Position numbers and translations under genes: made by a program. DNA of 64,000 nucleotides, taken from Oscillospiraceae bacterium. GTDB lineage: Bacteria > Bacillota > Clostridia > Oscillospirales > CAG-272. The DNA lies in contig SVQY01000005.1 in assembly GCA_015065135.1 (NCBI GenBank), forward strand, positions 1-64,000. The letters are read 5' to 3'. A model generated the notes under the pieces. That model saw only the letters and a program-made list of their open reading frames with translations. It made no database searches and had not been told where the DNA came from. Of the stretch, positions 17,217-27,981 are shown in pieces; the first letter of the stretch is position 1, and each line of letters opens with the position of its first letter.

Positions 17217-18587
17217 TATTTCGTGCAGCTTGCCTTTGCGGTATTTGTTGTAAACGATACCGAAGGAGACCGAAAGCAGCACCAGCTGCAGCCACCAGGA
17301 AACGGTAAAGCAAAAATAAAGCATTTCCGGGCTCGGTCGCGCAGGGAACAGGAAGGCCATCCAGATAATACGCAGGCCCAGCACCGAGATCAGGCTGCAG
17401 ATGGTCTGCGAAACGGGGTAGCCGAAGGCGTTCATACAGCTGGCCAGCAGCGTATTGGCAGCGCCAACGAAGAGAAAGAGCGAGATGTGACGCATACGCA
17501 CCATACCGAAGGCAACGGCATCCTCCGCACCGGGGATATAGAGCGAGAGCAGCGGCTCACCGAGAAAGGTGGCGGCGGTGAAGCCGAGAATGCCGGCTGC
17601 CGTGACGGCCACGGCAAAGCAGTACAGCATACTCTTTTTCACACGTTGACGGTTGTCGGCACCCAGATTTTGCCCCACAAAGGTCATGGCTGTGGTGCCA
17701 AATCCGGCGTGAACGCTGCCCAGCATCGACTCCAGGCTGGCCGCCGCCGTGTTGCCCGAAATGCCGGCAGCGCCGAAGGTGTTGATGGCAGATTGGATCT
17801 GCAGATTGGGGATGCAGTACAGCGAGTTGGTAATGGCGGAGGGAAAGCCGAAGCGCACGATCTTGCCAAAGGTCTGCGCGTGGATGCGCATTTCCCGAAA
17901 ACGGATGCGGCAGGGGCCGCTCATGCGCCACAGATGGATGATTACCATCGTAGCGCTGAGCACCTGCGAGGCGAATGTTGCGATCGCAACAGCTGCCACC
18001 TTCTGCTCCAGGACCAGGCAAAGGATAAAGTTCAGGATCACGTTGAGCAGGCCTGCGGCGATGATGTAATATAGCGGTCGCTTGGTGTCGCCCGAAACAC
18101 GGATGATGGCAGCGCCGAAATTGTAGATCAGAATGGCGGGCGTTGCACACAGATAGATGCGCAGGTAAAGGATCGCGCCGTCGCGGCATTCTGCCGGGCA
18201 GTCGATCATCGAAAGTATCAACGGTGCCACGAACAGGCCGACAACGGCGATCACAGCTCCCGTAATGGCTGCGGCCAGTATCGAGGTGTCAACAGTACGT
18301 CGCACGTTTTCCTCGTCTCTGGCACCAAGAAAACGGGCCAGAATGATGTTTGTACCAGTAGAAAAGCCCACGAAGGCATTGATCAGCAGGCCTGTCACCG
18401 CACCGGTCACACCCACGGATGCCACGTCGACAGTGGAGGCCATATTGCCAAGCACCGCAATATCAACGGCGTTGAAAAGGATCTGGATCAGGTGACCGAT
18501 GATCAGCGGGATCGAAAATTTCACGATCGAGGAAAATAGTGGGCCGTTTAGCAGATCGGCACGTTTTTTTGCGGATAGCAAGCTCAC
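17214..18587 (-). CDS. MATE-family efflux transporter
   Basis: 457 aa, 12-TM; FSIPLIIGHLIQILFNAVDIAVLGNM..., NIILARFLGARDEENV, VGQNLGADNRQRVKKS. Confidence 0.92.
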   Translation of the reverse strand: MSLLSAKKRADLLNGPLFSSIVKFSIPLIIGHLIQILFNAVDIAVLGNMASTVDVASVGVTGAVTGLLINAFVGFSTGTNIILARFLGARDEENVRRTVDTSILAAAITGAVIAVVGLFVAPLILSMIDCPAECRDGAILYLRIYLCATPAILIYNFGAAIIRVSGDTKRPLYYIIAAGLLNVILNFILCLVLEQKVAAVAIATFASQVLSATMVIIHLWRMSGPCRIRFREMRIHAQTFGKIVRFGFPSAITNSLYCIPNLQIQSAINTFGAAGISGNTAAASLESMLGSVHAGFGTTAMTFVGQNLGADNRQRVKKSMLYCFAVAVTAAGILGFTAATFLGEPLLSLYIPGAEDAVAFGMVRMRHISLFLFVGAANTLLASCMNAFGYPVSQTICSLISVLGLRIIWMAFLFPARPSPEMLYFCFTVSWWLQLVLLSVSFGIVYNKYRKGKLHEI

Positions 18588-18606
18588 GCCTCCTTTTTGC
18601 TTTAGG

Positions 18607-21600
18607 TCAATTCGGCAGGATCGCCTCTATCGCCTCACCGAGAGGCAGGGAATAGATGAGAATGCGGTCGGGCGTTTTGCCGCAGATCTGCTCCAACGCC
18701 CTTTTGTAATAGGAAAGCTGCATGCCGTGCCGCTCGGAAAGCTTTTGGGCGGCAGCCTCGGGATGTGTCAGCTCATAGGGGGTGAGACGGTCTGTCTTGT
18801 AGTCACAAAGGATCAGCTCACCTTTTTCGTTTTCGTAAAACAGGTCGATCACGCCCTGCACGGCCAGCTTTTCGTCGGCCAGTTTTTCTGCATGATCCGC
18901 TTTGTCAGTAAATTCCGAGGCCGGTAAAAAGATGTGAAAGCGCGTTTCGCGGTAGATCCTTTTGGCGTCCTTCAGCGCGCGATAGAAATCACTTTTAAAG
19001 AAGCGCTCCAACTCATCCAGTCGCACGGCCGCTTCGGTATCGGGGGAGAGAAAACGCTCTGCGATCAAGCGCCCAAGCTCGTTTTTGATGTCTTGTTCTG
19101 CTCTGGCAAAATCGCAGAACTGCAAAAATTCGTGGGTGGCAGTACCGCGCTCAGCTGCGGAAAGCGATTTGGTATCAAACTGCGGTGCGCGGTCAAAGGT
19201 GTGCAGCAAGCGCTCCACGTCCTCCTCGCTTTGGGTGGGTGTGCCGCAATCGGTGCTATCGAAAACGTCCAGCACCGTGGGGGATAGCCGCGAGACCGAA
19301 AGCTTTGCGGGCAGCGTGGCGAGATGGGAGTAGGCATATTGGAAGGAAAGGCGCTTTTTCAGCCGTTCCATTTCGCGCGCGATCTTGGCGGCCTTCTGTG
19401 CTTCAATGGCGCCTTTTTCGTCGGATTTTTGCACGTTTTCGAATTCCGTATTGAGGGCTGCTTCGCTATCCGGTTTCGGCTCGGTGAGATAGGTGCAGGT
19501 CACGTATTCATCTGCATCGGGAGTCTGGATGGCAGCAAGGATCCACTCGAGATAGCTGCCGCCGATGGCGAGATCGCCGATGTGGGGCAGGCTGGCAAGC
19601 TCTGCGCGCTGCATCAGCGTATTGTTCTTGGCGACGGGTGCAGCCGTCACAATCAGCTGCTCAATGGCGCGCGTCATGGCAACGTAAAGCAGCCGCATCT
19701 CCTCCTCGCGCCCCTGACGGGCAAGCTCCTCCTCCAACGTGCGACGGAAGAAGGTCTCGTAACGGGAGAAGGGCCCCGCGTTGCAAAGGCGCAGACCGCA
19801 GCCCACGTGCTCATCCACCAAAAAGGGAGGACCGTATTCCTTTTTTGCGGCGTTCCCTTGGGTGGAGATCAGAAAGCAGATGGGGAATTCCAATCCCTTG
19901 GACTTGTGGATGGTGCTGAAGAGCACCGCGTCACCGCTGCCCTCGGGCTGCTCCATCTCCGCGCCGCTTTCCATAATGCCGTCCACGTAACGGATGAATT
20001 GATAAAGCCCCTTAAAGCCACCCGCCTCAAAGCTGCGGGCGTACTCATAAAGTCTTGTCAGATTGTTCTTTCGGGTCAGGTTGCCGCGGCCATCCTCCTC
20101 AAAGCCGGCAAAGGCAAGAACAGCCGTGTCGCGGTAGAGGTAGCGGAGCAGCTTATCCACCGGCAAGGATTGCGCCTTTTCGCGATAAGTGGCAAAACGG
20201 GTAGAGAAATCGTTGATTTTTGTGAGTAGATCCGTAGAAAGGGAGCGGCTCTTTTCTGCCTCACAGAGAGCCTCGTAAAGTGATATCGAGCGATCCTGCC
20301 CAGTGCGGATCCTAACAAGATCCTCCAGCGTAAAGCCAAAGAAGGGGGAGCGCAGCGCCGCTGCCAGATAAATATCACGGAAGGGGTTGTCAATGGCGGC
20401 CAGCAGGCTGTACATGCAAAGCACCTCGGGGTTTTCAAAAAAACTTTGCTTGGAGATGTCGTTGCAGGGAATACCGTATTTATTCAACTCCTTTACCACG
20501 GTAGAGAAGTGATCGGCAGTGCGCGAAAGCACCGCAATATCCTTAGGAGCGATGCGCGAGCCGTCTGCCTTTTTGCCGTTCTCCAGCAGGTCGCGGATCT
20601 CCTTGGCGATCAGCTTTGCCTCCAGTACGGCGCCTTCTATGGCGTAGCCTCGCTCCTTGGCGCTGAGTGTTTCCAGTACCAGCACGCGGCACTTGGCCTT
20701 GCCGCCCTTTTTCTTGGAAAATTGCAGATTATCCTTGGTGGTGTAATCGATGCTCTCCGCATTTCTGGAAAAGAGAAATTCGGAGACCGTGTTGGAAAAT
20801 TTGATCACATTCTCATCGCAGCGGAAGCAGTTAGACATAAAGATCTTGGATGCGGGGGCATCCTGAGGCGGATCCTCCAATGTGGGAAAGGACTTGCGGC
20901 AGTTTGCGAAAACGGTTGGCTGTGCGCCGCGGAAGCGGTAGATGCTCTGCTTGATATCGCCTACCAAAAAGAGATTGCGACCGTTGGAAATGGCGCGGAA
21001 GCTGGCATCCTGCATAGCATCCACATCCTGATATTCATCGATGTAGATCGCATCGTACTGCGCGGAGATCTCCTTGGCCAATGCCGTGGGCGTGTCACCG
21101 TCCGGCTCTACCAGCAGCCGATAGGCGGCTCTGGAAATGTCGGAGAACTCAAACATACCGCGACTCTTTTTCTCCTCCAGTACCTTCTCGGAATAGATGG
21201 CGAGCGTCTTGTGCAGAAGGCGGAGAAGACGGGCGGTCTCCAGAGCGCTTTCGGCGATCTCCTCCTTGCTATTTGCCCCCCAAACGGGTGCTTTTTCAAG
21301 CCAGATGTCCTTCAAAAAGGTCTTACAGAGCTTCATGCGGTTTTTGAACTCGGTCGATTCCTTGGGGCGCTTGGTGCCCACGGTGGCCACAAGGGGCTCC
21401 AGCAAAAGCGCACGCAATCTGTCATATAGCTCGCCCGGATCCTCGGTTCGTGCTTCTGCCAGCTCGCAGAGCTCTGCAACGGCGGCAAAGCGCGCGGAGG
21501 CTTCTGCCAGGTAGGCACCGTATTTATCGGCGATGGGCGTTGCGTTTTCCTCGCTTGCCATTTCCTTGGTAGCGGCCTCAAACAGCTCCTTGCCGGTCCT

Positions 21601-22269
21601 TGCGGCAGAGAGTACCGAGACAAGCCAGGAGCGGCCAAAGGTGGTATAAAGTACCTTGTCTCCATCTTGCTCCAGCATCTCGGCGGTCTGCAGCAGCGTG
21701 TCATAGTCGTAGGGAAGCTTAGCCAGTCGCTCCGCTACCGAGACAAGGATCAGCCCAAGCTCGCTTTCGTGCTTGAAATCACAGAAAATATCGGTAATGG
21801 TGTGAAAATCCGGGTATTCCTTCAGCATCTGATCCACAACGCCGTTCATGATCTCCAAACGTACAGGCGTGATCTCGTCCTTGTCGGCAATGCGGAAGGC
21901 AGGAGGAAAGCCTGCGGCCTGAAAATGAGATTTCACCACATCCATATAAAAGGAGTCGATGGTGGAAATGTGCGCGGCACCCAGCAGCATCAGCTGCTCA
22001 CCGAGATGCGTGTTGCCGGGATCGGTGGCAAGCTGCTTGGTCAGCGCCTTGGAGATCTTTTGTCGCAGCTGGTTGGCGGCTGCTCTGGTGAAGGTCACGA
22101 TCAGCATCCGGGAAATATCAGCCGGATGCTCCTCGTCGGTCAGGCTGCGGATGATGCGCTCGGTCAGAACGGCGGTCTTGCCGGAGCCCGCGGCTGCGGA
22201 TACCAATAGCGTGCGGTCTCTTTGGTTGATCGCTTTTTCCTGGTCCGGCGTCCAAATGTGCTCTCCCAT
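18607..22269 (-). CDS. addA: ATP-dependent helicase/nuclease subunit A
   Basis: WTPDQEKAINQRDRTLLVSAAAGSGKTAVLTERI (Walker A), YIDEYQDVDAMQD, FLVGDIKQSIYRFRGA, TIHKSKGLEFPICF, C-terminal nuclease LCDYKTDR. Confidence 0.97.
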   Translation of the reverse strand: MGEHIWTPDQEKAINQRDRTLLVSAAAGSGKTAVLTERIIRSLTDEEHPADISRMLIVTFTRAAANQLRQKISKALTKQLATDPGNTHLGEQLMLLGAAHISTIDSFYMDVVKSHFQAAGFPPAFRIADKDEITPVRLEIMNGVVDQMLKEYPDFHTITDIFCDFKHESELGLILVSVAERLAKLPYDYDTLLQTAEMLEQDGDKVLYTTFGRSWLVSVLSAARTGKELFEAATKEMASEENATPIADKYGAYLAEASARFAAVAELCELAEARTEDPGELYDRLRALLLEPLVATVGTKRPKESTEFKNRMKLCKTFLKDIWLEKAPVWGANSKEEIAESALETARLLRLLHKTLAIYSEKVLEEKKSRGMFEFSDISRAAYRLLVEPDGDTPTALAKEISAQYDAIYIDEYQDVDAMQDASFRAISNGRNLFLVGDIKQSIYRFRGAQPTVFANCRKSFPTLEDPPQDAPASKIFMSNCFRCDENVIKFSNTVSEFLFSRNAESIDYTTKDNLQFSKKKGGKAKCRVLVLETLSAKERGYAIEGAVLEAKLIAKEIRDLLENGKKADGSRIAPKDIAVLSRTADHFSTVVKELNKYGIPCNDISKQSFFENPEVLCMYSLLAAIDNPFRDIYLAAALRSPFFGFTLEDLVRIRTGQDRSISLYEALCEAEKSRSLSTDLLTKINDFSTRFATYREKAQSLPVDKLLRYLYRDTAVLAFAGFEEDGRGNLTRKNNLTRLYEYARSFEAGGFKGLYQFIRYVDGIMESGAEMEQPEGSGDAVLFSTIHKSKGLEFPICFLISTQGNAAKKEYGPPFLVDEHVGCGLRLCNAGPFSRYETFFRRTLEEELARQGREEEMRLLYVAMTRAIEQLIVTAAPVAKNNTLMQRAELASLPHIGDLAIGGSYLEWILAAIQTPDADEYVTCTYLTEPKPDSEAALNTEFENVQKSDEKGAIEAQKAAKIAREMERLKKRLSFQYAYSHLATLPAKLSVSRLSPTVLDVFDSTDCGTPTQSEEDVERLLHTFDRAPQFDTKSLSAAERGTATHEFLQFCDFARAEQDIKNELGRLIAERFLSPDTEAAVRLDELERFFKSDFYRALKDAKRIYRETRFHIFLPASEFTDKADHAEKLADEKLAVQGVIDLFYENEKGELILCDYKTDRLTPYELTHPEAAAQKLSERHGMQLSYYKRALEQICGKTPDRILIYSLPLGEAIEAILPN

Positions 22270-22280
22270 TGGTATCCTCC

Positions 22281-25200
22281 TTAGTATTTTTTGAATTTTT
22301 TTGCTTTTTTGGCATTGCGGCAGACCGCAGCAAAGGGGCAGTAGGTGCAGGGTATCGCATCCCCGTTCTTGACGGGACGGGCGCTTGCCTCACCGCTGCG
22401 CATCTCGCTGACAATGCGGGAAACAGTGCTTTCCAATCGCTTGAACATTTCGTCAAAGCCTTCTTTTGAAAGTCGGTTTTTGGCACTGCCCAATATGGCA
22501 TCGTCACCCGAAAGTGAGAGTGCGTTCAGCACTGCCGGGTCTTCCAGCAGAACGCCGTTGCGCTCCAGGCGCTCCGCAGCGTTTTTCATTGCTTCCTCGG
22601 CATCCTGCCGCGCATTTGTTTTCTCGCTGCCGACGGCAGAGGAAAAATATGTGGCACCGGCCGGTAGAAATACGGTGCTTTCATCCACATCAAGGCTTTT
22701 GGCGATCTGCGGATGCGTGCCGTGGCAGAGAGCGTGGAGATAAAGGGGCATCTGCATCGAAAAGCCCTTTTCGATCTCGGAGAGTGAAAACTCCTTGTGG
22801 CCGGTCTTATAGTCGGATACGCGCAGAAAAACGCGGCCGTCCTTGGCCTGCCAGTAGTCCACGCGGTCGGCGGTGCCGGTCAGCGGAACTGTAATATCCC
22901 CCACACGGATCTCGGGGCGCTCCCCGATGTCGTCCAGCTTCAGCTCCATAAAAGCAGGGGAGAACAGACTGTCCGTAAGCTCGGCAAACAGGCCGCCGAC
23001 GATCAACCGCGCCAGTACCTGCAGGCGCTCGATCAGGGTGGCGGTACGGGGATTGAAGGCGCCGCCGATCTCCAGCAGCTGCTTTTTGTAGTCCTCGCAG
23101 ATCTCCAGGACCAATTTCTCCTGCGCCTGCGTATCGTAAGCCGCAAGATCCTCGCCCTTTGCCCGTATCGTTTTCAGAATGTGCTCCAGCACGTAGTGGA
23201 TGAAGTTGCCGATCTCGGCAGAGGTCATTTTGTCTGTGGGCTCCTCACGCAGCTTCAGGATATGCTTACAGTAATATTTGAAGCGACAGCCCGCAAAGCC
23301 CTCCAGATGCGTAGGGCTGAAATTTTTGCTGAGGAACAGAGAGGAGGCCAGCTCCTCCGGCACGGCGGCACCCGGCTCGACCACAGGGCGGCGCAGACTG
23401 CTGGCTGCGTGAACACCTTGCTCCTCCAGATAGGTGAGCAGAGCATCAGCCGCAACGGGCGGCAGCTCAGCAAGTGTCTCAATGGCACCGCTGTAGGTAT
23501 AGATGCGGTCCATGGGATTATAGGTGGCAAACACGCGCTGAGGCACCTTGGGAAAGAGCGCAAGCAGGCGTGTAATGGCGATCGAGGGGGATAGCGAGCG
23601 GCCATCGCAGCCGCTTTGCGCGTAAGAGAGCCAAAGTCGCTCGGTGGGCGCGGAAACGGCGCGGTAGAGGAAGAACATCTCATCCGAGGCCAGTTTAACT
23701 CCGGTTACGGGAAATACCACGTCCAGCGCGGCCAGCTTTTTCTTGTCAGCGCTGCTCAACAGTCCGTCATCGCTGACGGTACGGGGGAACATTCCCTCGT
23801 TCAGCCCGAGCATCAGTACGAATTTGGGGTGGTCGGTGCGCAGCATCGAGGCAGAGCCCACGGTCACCGCATCGATCGAGGTGGGAATTGTGCCGATATC
23901 GGTACGGGAAAAGACCAGCTTCAGCGCATCGGCGAACTCGGAAACGGTCATTTTTTTGTCGCCAAGAGCCAAGGAAATGGCATCCAACGCATCAATGGTG
24001 ATGCTGTAAAGACGGGAAAGCTCCTCCGCCTCACGGGTGCTACCGCTTTGCAGACGGGCAGAGGCTTCTGCCTTCAGCTTCTCCGGTATCTGCAAGGACA
24101 TCAGAAAATCGTGTAATGCGCGACAAAGGGCGGTGGCACCCGGTGCCTCCTCCAATGCCTTAAAAAAGGCAGTCAGCGAGGGCAGAATGGCCTCTCGTAC
24201 ACGATTGGCACCGGCCAGTATATGCTCGCCGCGGGCAGAACGTCTGGCGGAAAAGCCGTCCGGGTTTTTGTTGAATTCGCCCGCGGTATAAGCGCTCTCG
24301 CCGCGCAGGTGCCAAACGCTGACGTAGCTTTCAAACAGGTTGATGTCGCTCGCGTCAGCACCGGTCAGACCGGTTTTGAGATAGCCGATCACATCCTCCT
24401 CGCGCCAGTTTCCGAGATGGATGCGTAGCGCCTCCATGATCAGCTTGATCAAAGGGCGTACGGTGATATCCGTTTTTTCAGAAATGAAGCAGGGGATCTC
24501 TTCCTTTTCAAAGGTGGCATCCAGAATACCCAGCCAGTCCGAGGCCTCGCGTACCACAACCGCAATATCGCGGTAACGATAGCCGGCATGGATCAGCCTA
24601 TGGATCTCCATTGCGGCGGCGGTAGCCTCCTCAAAGGGGGAGGCGCAAACGGTCAGCGCGATCTGCTCCGAGCCGGCCATCTGCAAGGGGGCCTTTTCGG
24701 CAGCCATACAAAAAATGTTCTGCGAAAAATACTCCAGCGCGTTTCGGGGCTTTTTTTGCAGCGCGCCCTCTGTAAAGATGCGGTGTCCCGTATCTCTTGC
24801 GGCGCGCTCCAGAAGGCGGTGAGTCTCCTTGACGGCGTGAAGATGTAGGCCGTCGTCCGCAGGGCCGCGCATCGGAAAGCTGACGGTGACAGCGGGCGCT
24901 GCGGCGAACAGCGCACGCAGAACGTCGATCTCTTGCTTTGTAAAGTCGGTGAAGGAATCGATATAGATCTGCGTTTTTGAAAACAGCGTTTTGCCGTGGT
25001 ATCGCAGCTTTTCCGCCAGACGGGTCAGATCGTCGGCGGCATTGTCAAAGCGCATGGAAAGATTTGCCTCGAAGGTGGAAAGGATCAGACCGATGTCGTG
25101 GAGCTTGTCCCGCAGGGGCTCTCCCTCGGGCAGCCGTTCAGAGGCCTCCAGCAGTGCCTCTGCCTTCACGCAGCCGCTTTTGCATTGTGCCTCGGTTTTT

Positions 25201-25562
25201 AGCATCAGCTCGCAAAGCGCGCTGTCCTTTGCGCTCTCGCTGCCGTACTGACGGAGCAAGGGGAGCAGCTCGCCGACCGTCTGCCACATCAGCAGGGCAG
25301 AGACCGCAGGGGTCGCATTGCGATAGGAAAGTCCGCCCAGCGTGCGGAACACACGATTGGCGAGACGGGAAAAGTTGACGACCTCAAAGGAGAGCTGATC
25401 CGCGGGCTGCAGCTGCTCCAGCATACGGCGCTCGACGGCTACCGTCTCCTGCTCCGGTACCAGCAGCAGCACCTGACTGCCACCCTGCAGATCCTGCCGG
25501 ATGCTATCGGTCATCCACGCGCGGCTCTCAGTGCTGCCGGCGTGATAAAGGAATCGGATCAT
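22281..25562 (-). CDS. addB: ATP-dependent helicase/nuclease subunit B
   Basis: VLLLVPEQETVAVERRMLEQL, LGLNEGMFPRTVSDDGLLS, FEGFAGCRFKYYCKHIL, VSDYKTGHKEFSL, C-terminal CTYCPFAAVC Fe-S cysteines. Adjacent to addA. Confidence 0.95.
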   Translation of the reverse strand: MIRFLYHAGSTESRAWMTDSIRQDLQGGSQVLLLVPEQETVAVERRMLEQLQPADQLSFEVVNFSRLANRVFRTLGGLSYRNATPAVSALLMWQTVGELLPLLRQYGSESAKDSALCELMLKTEAQCKSGCVKAEALLEASERLPEGEPLRDKLHDIGLILSTFEANLSMRFDNAADDLTRLAEKLRYHGKTLFSKTQIYIDSFTDFTKQEIDVLRALFAAAPAVTVSFPMRGPADDGLHLHAVKETHRLLERAARDTGHRIFTEGALQKKPRNALEYFSQNIFCMAAEKAPLQMAGSEQIALTVCASPFEEATAAAMEIHRLIHAGYRYRDIAVVVREASDWLGILDATFEKEEIPCFISEKTDITVRPLIKLIMEALRIHLGNWREEDVIGYLKTGLTGADASDINLFESYVSVWHLRGESAYTAGEFNKNPDGFSARRSARGEHILAGANRVREAILPSLTAFFKALEEAPGATALCRALHDFLMSLQIPEKLKAEASARLQSGSTREAEELSRLYSITIDALDAISLALGDKKMTVSEFADALKLVFSRTDIGTIPTSIDAVTVGSASMLRTDHPKFVLMLGLNEGMFPRTVSDDGLLSSADKKKLAALDVVFPVTGVKLASDEMFFLYRAVSAPTERLWLSYAQSGCDGRSLSPSIAITRLLALFPKVPQRVFATYNPMDRIYTYSGAIETLAELPPVAADALLTYLEEQGVHAASSLRRPVVEPGAAVPEELASSLFLSKNFSPTHLEGFAGCRFKYYCKHILKLREEPTDKMTSAEIGNFIHYVLEHILKTIRAKGEDLAAYDTQAQEKLVLEICEDYKKQLLEIGGAFNPRTATLIERLQVLARLIVGGLFAELTDSLFSPAFMELKLDDIGERPEIRVGDITVPLTGTADRVDYWQAKDGRVFLRVSDYKTGHKEFSLSEIEKGFSMQMPLYLHALCHGTHPQIAKSLDVDESTVFLPAGATYFSSAVGSEKTNARQDAEEAMKNAAERLERNGVLLEDPAVLNALSLSGDDAILGSAKNRLSKEGFDEMFKRLESTVSRIVSEMRSGEASARPVKNGDAIPCTYCPFAAVCRNAKKAKKFKKY

Positions 25563-26383
25563 GAGCGCTCTCCCTTCTGTAATAATTTCAGGTTGCGCAG
25601 GATCACCTGCCGCCCTCTCCAGCTATAGGCCCGTGCTGCGAACGCTTCCTCTGTCATCGTCTCGACGGTATCGGCTGTCAGATGCGGCAGAGCAGTGTCG
25701 GTAAAAAAGCGAATGTTCGTGTAAATGCTGCCGCTTTGCTTGGCTGAAAGCGTGACGGGGCAGCGTTCCTGGCAACGGTCGCAGCCCCATACCATCCCGT
25801 GTGCCAAAAGCGCTTCGCGCTCCCTCTCATCCAGCTCGCCCTTTTTCTGTGTCAGAGCAGAAAGGCAGTCCTCTCCCAATGAGACGGGGCAGGCGCTGTG
25901 GCAGGCACCGCAGGCGGTGCAGCGGTGCAACGGGCCGGCAGGTGCGTCTGTTTTGGCATCGGTCAGTATCTCGCCTATGAAAACATAGGAGCTGTATGCC
26001 TTGGTCAGCAGCAGGTGGTTGCAGCCAAGCACGCCCAATCCCGCCCGTACGGCGGCCTCCACCTCTGCGATCGGGGAGTGGTCGGTAAAGCCGGCAAATC
26101 GGTGCTGCGGAAAGCGTGCGCGCAGAATGGGTAAGATCTCGTCAAAAAGCTGTCGAAAAAAGAGGTGATAATCGGCAGAGACCGCATATGCCGAAATATT
26201 TCTTGCAGGATCCTCACAAAATGCGGTATAATAAGGTACGGCAAAGAGAAACGCGGTGCCGTCGGCAGGGATCCCCTCGCGTTGCAGCAGATAAGGCTTT
26301 TGGATGCTGCAATCCGAGAGTGAGAGAGGCGCGCAGAGCGAAATACCGCGCTCCTTCAGCATTTGAGAGATCAGCTCACGCAT
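25559..26383 (-). CDS. Epoxyqueuosine reductase-like (QueG-like/DUF1730) 4Fe-4S protein
   Basis: CTACGACHSACPVSL and CDRCQERCPVT double 4Fe-4S motifs; upstream domain resembles QueG. Confidence 0.75.
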   Translation of the reverse strand: MRELISQMLKERGISLCAPLSLSDCSIQKPYLLQREGIPADGTAFLFAVPYYTAFCEDPARNISAYAVSADYHLFFRQLFDEILPILRARFPQHRFAGFTDHSPIAEVEAAVRAGLGVLGCNHLLLTKAYSSYVFIGEILTDAKTDAPAGPLHRCTACGACHSACPVSLGEDCLSALTQKKGELDEREREALLAHGMVWGCDRCQERCPVTLSAKQSGSIYTNIRFFTDTALPHLTADTVETMTEEAFAARAYSWRGRQVILRNLKLLQKGERS

Positions 26384-26550
26384 AAGGGGTCACCACCTTT
26401 CCCGTATTTTCTTTATTATAACAGATTTTCAGCATCTTTTCAATCTCAAAACCGAGAAAAAAGGGAAGTTCAAAGCATCTTTTCGCCTTAATCATAAAAT
26501 CGTCACATAAAGAAGCTATACTGGGGGCATAAAATCGAAGGAGTGTGCGT

Positions 26551-27960
26551 ATGAACCGTTTTGACGATCAAAGTGAAAACAGAAACGAAGAAAATATGCC
26601 CGCAGTGCCTGACGATATAGAAATGACACGCAATAACGCAGAGAATGACTGCGAAGCAACGACCGAGAGCTGCTGGTTCGGCGTTTCCTATCAGAATAGC
26701 GGAGATGGTTATGTCTTCAATCAAAGCTATGCCGGCGCTTCTCACGGCGATGCTACGCGCAAAAAGAGAAGATCGGGGCTTCTTGCGTTGCTTTTGGCCG
26801 GATGTATATTGCTTTCCGGCACAGTCGGATTTCTTGGCGGATGGATGGCGAAGCATACCGTTTCGCTGCCGCAAAACGATCCCAGCGTTGTGATTTCCGA
26901 AGGCGGAGACAAAGAGCAGACAGGGCAGTATTTCGGTACCGATGGCGATAAGAATTACAATTATGCCGCGGTCGTGCTACACAAAAATGACGGCGCGGCA
27001 CTGACCGATTCGGTCAATGGCTCTGCCGGTGCGCAGAAGGGCACCCTGATGGAGGCCACCGCCGCTGTCAAGGATTCCGTGGTGGAGATCATGACCACCA
27101 CCAGCTCTAATTTCGGCGGTATTTCGGCAGGTGCCGGCAGCGGCGTGATCGTGCACGCCGACGGTATCATCGTGACGAACAATCACGTGATCGAGGGGGC
27201 GACCACCATCCGCGTGCGATTGACCAACGGCAACACCTATGCGGCCGTGGTGCGTGGCACCGATGAGGAGGGAGACATCGCCGTGATCAAGATCCAGCCG
27301 CAGGAGACGCTGACTGTGGCAAAGCTCGGTTACAGCGGTGCGCTGGCGCTTGGCGAGGAGGTCATCGCCATCGGTAATCCCTTGGGCGAGCTGGGCGGTA
27401 CCGTGACCAACGGTATCATCAGCGCGTTGGAGCGCGAGATCACGGTAGACGGTATGTCTATGACCCTGATCCAGACCAATGCAGCCATCAATTCGGGCAA
27501 CTCGGGCGGCGGCCTGTTCAATCTGGCAGGTGAGCTGATCGGTGTGGTCAATGCCAAATACGCCGCGGAGGGTGTGGAGGGCCTTGGCTTCGCCATTCCC
27601 ATCGACACGGCTGCCGTGTCGATCAATTATCTGCTGCAGCTCGGCTATATGCCCGGCATTCCGGATCTCGGTGTTGAGCTGATCGCGGAGACGGCACGTG
27701 TCAATGGCGGCTCCTGGGTGCGTATGCCTTATGTCAGCAGCGCCTCGGAAGGCTCTTTGCTGAAGCAGGGTGACTTTATTCACAGCTTCAACGGCACCAC
27801 CGTGGTGGTCAGCGCCTATACCGGCGAATCGCCTCTGGATCTGCTGGAGGATCTCCTGCGCTCCTGCGCAGTAGGCGATACCGTTGCATTGGGTGTCATA
27901 CGCGACGGTGTAACACAGACCGTCAATATCACACTGGTAGAGTATATTCCTGCCAGATAA
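26551..27960 (+). CDS. HtrA/DegP-type membrane-anchored serine protease with PDZ domain
   Basis: TM LLALLLAGCILLSGTVGFLGGWM; catalytic VTNNHVIEGA, DIAVIKI, NSGNSGGGLFN; C-terminal PDZ. Confidence 0.93.
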   Translation: MNRFDDQSENRNEENMPAVPDDIEMTRNNAENDCEATTESCWFGVSYQNSGDGYVFNQSYAGASHGDATRKKRRSGLLALLLAGCILLSGTVGFLGGWMAKHTVSLPQNDPSVVISEGGDKEQTGQYFGTDGDKNYNYAAVVLHKNDGAALTDSVNGSAGAQKGTLMEATAAVKDSVVEIMTTTSSNFGGISAGAGSGVIVHADGIIVTNNHVIEGATTIRVRLTNGNTYAAVVRGTDEEGDIAVIKIQPQETLTVAKLGYSGALALGEEVIAIGNPLGELGGTVTNGIISALEREITVDGMSMTLIQTNAAINSGNSGGGLFNLAGELIGVVNAKYAAEGVEGLGFAIPIDTAAVSINYLLQLGYMPGIPDLGVELIAETARVNGGSWVRMPYVSSASEGSLLKQGDFIHSFNGTTVVVSAYTGESPLDLLEDLLRSCAVGDTVALGVIRDGVTQTVNITLVEYIPAR

Positions 27961-27981
27961 TCACGCAAACGGAGGGGAAAT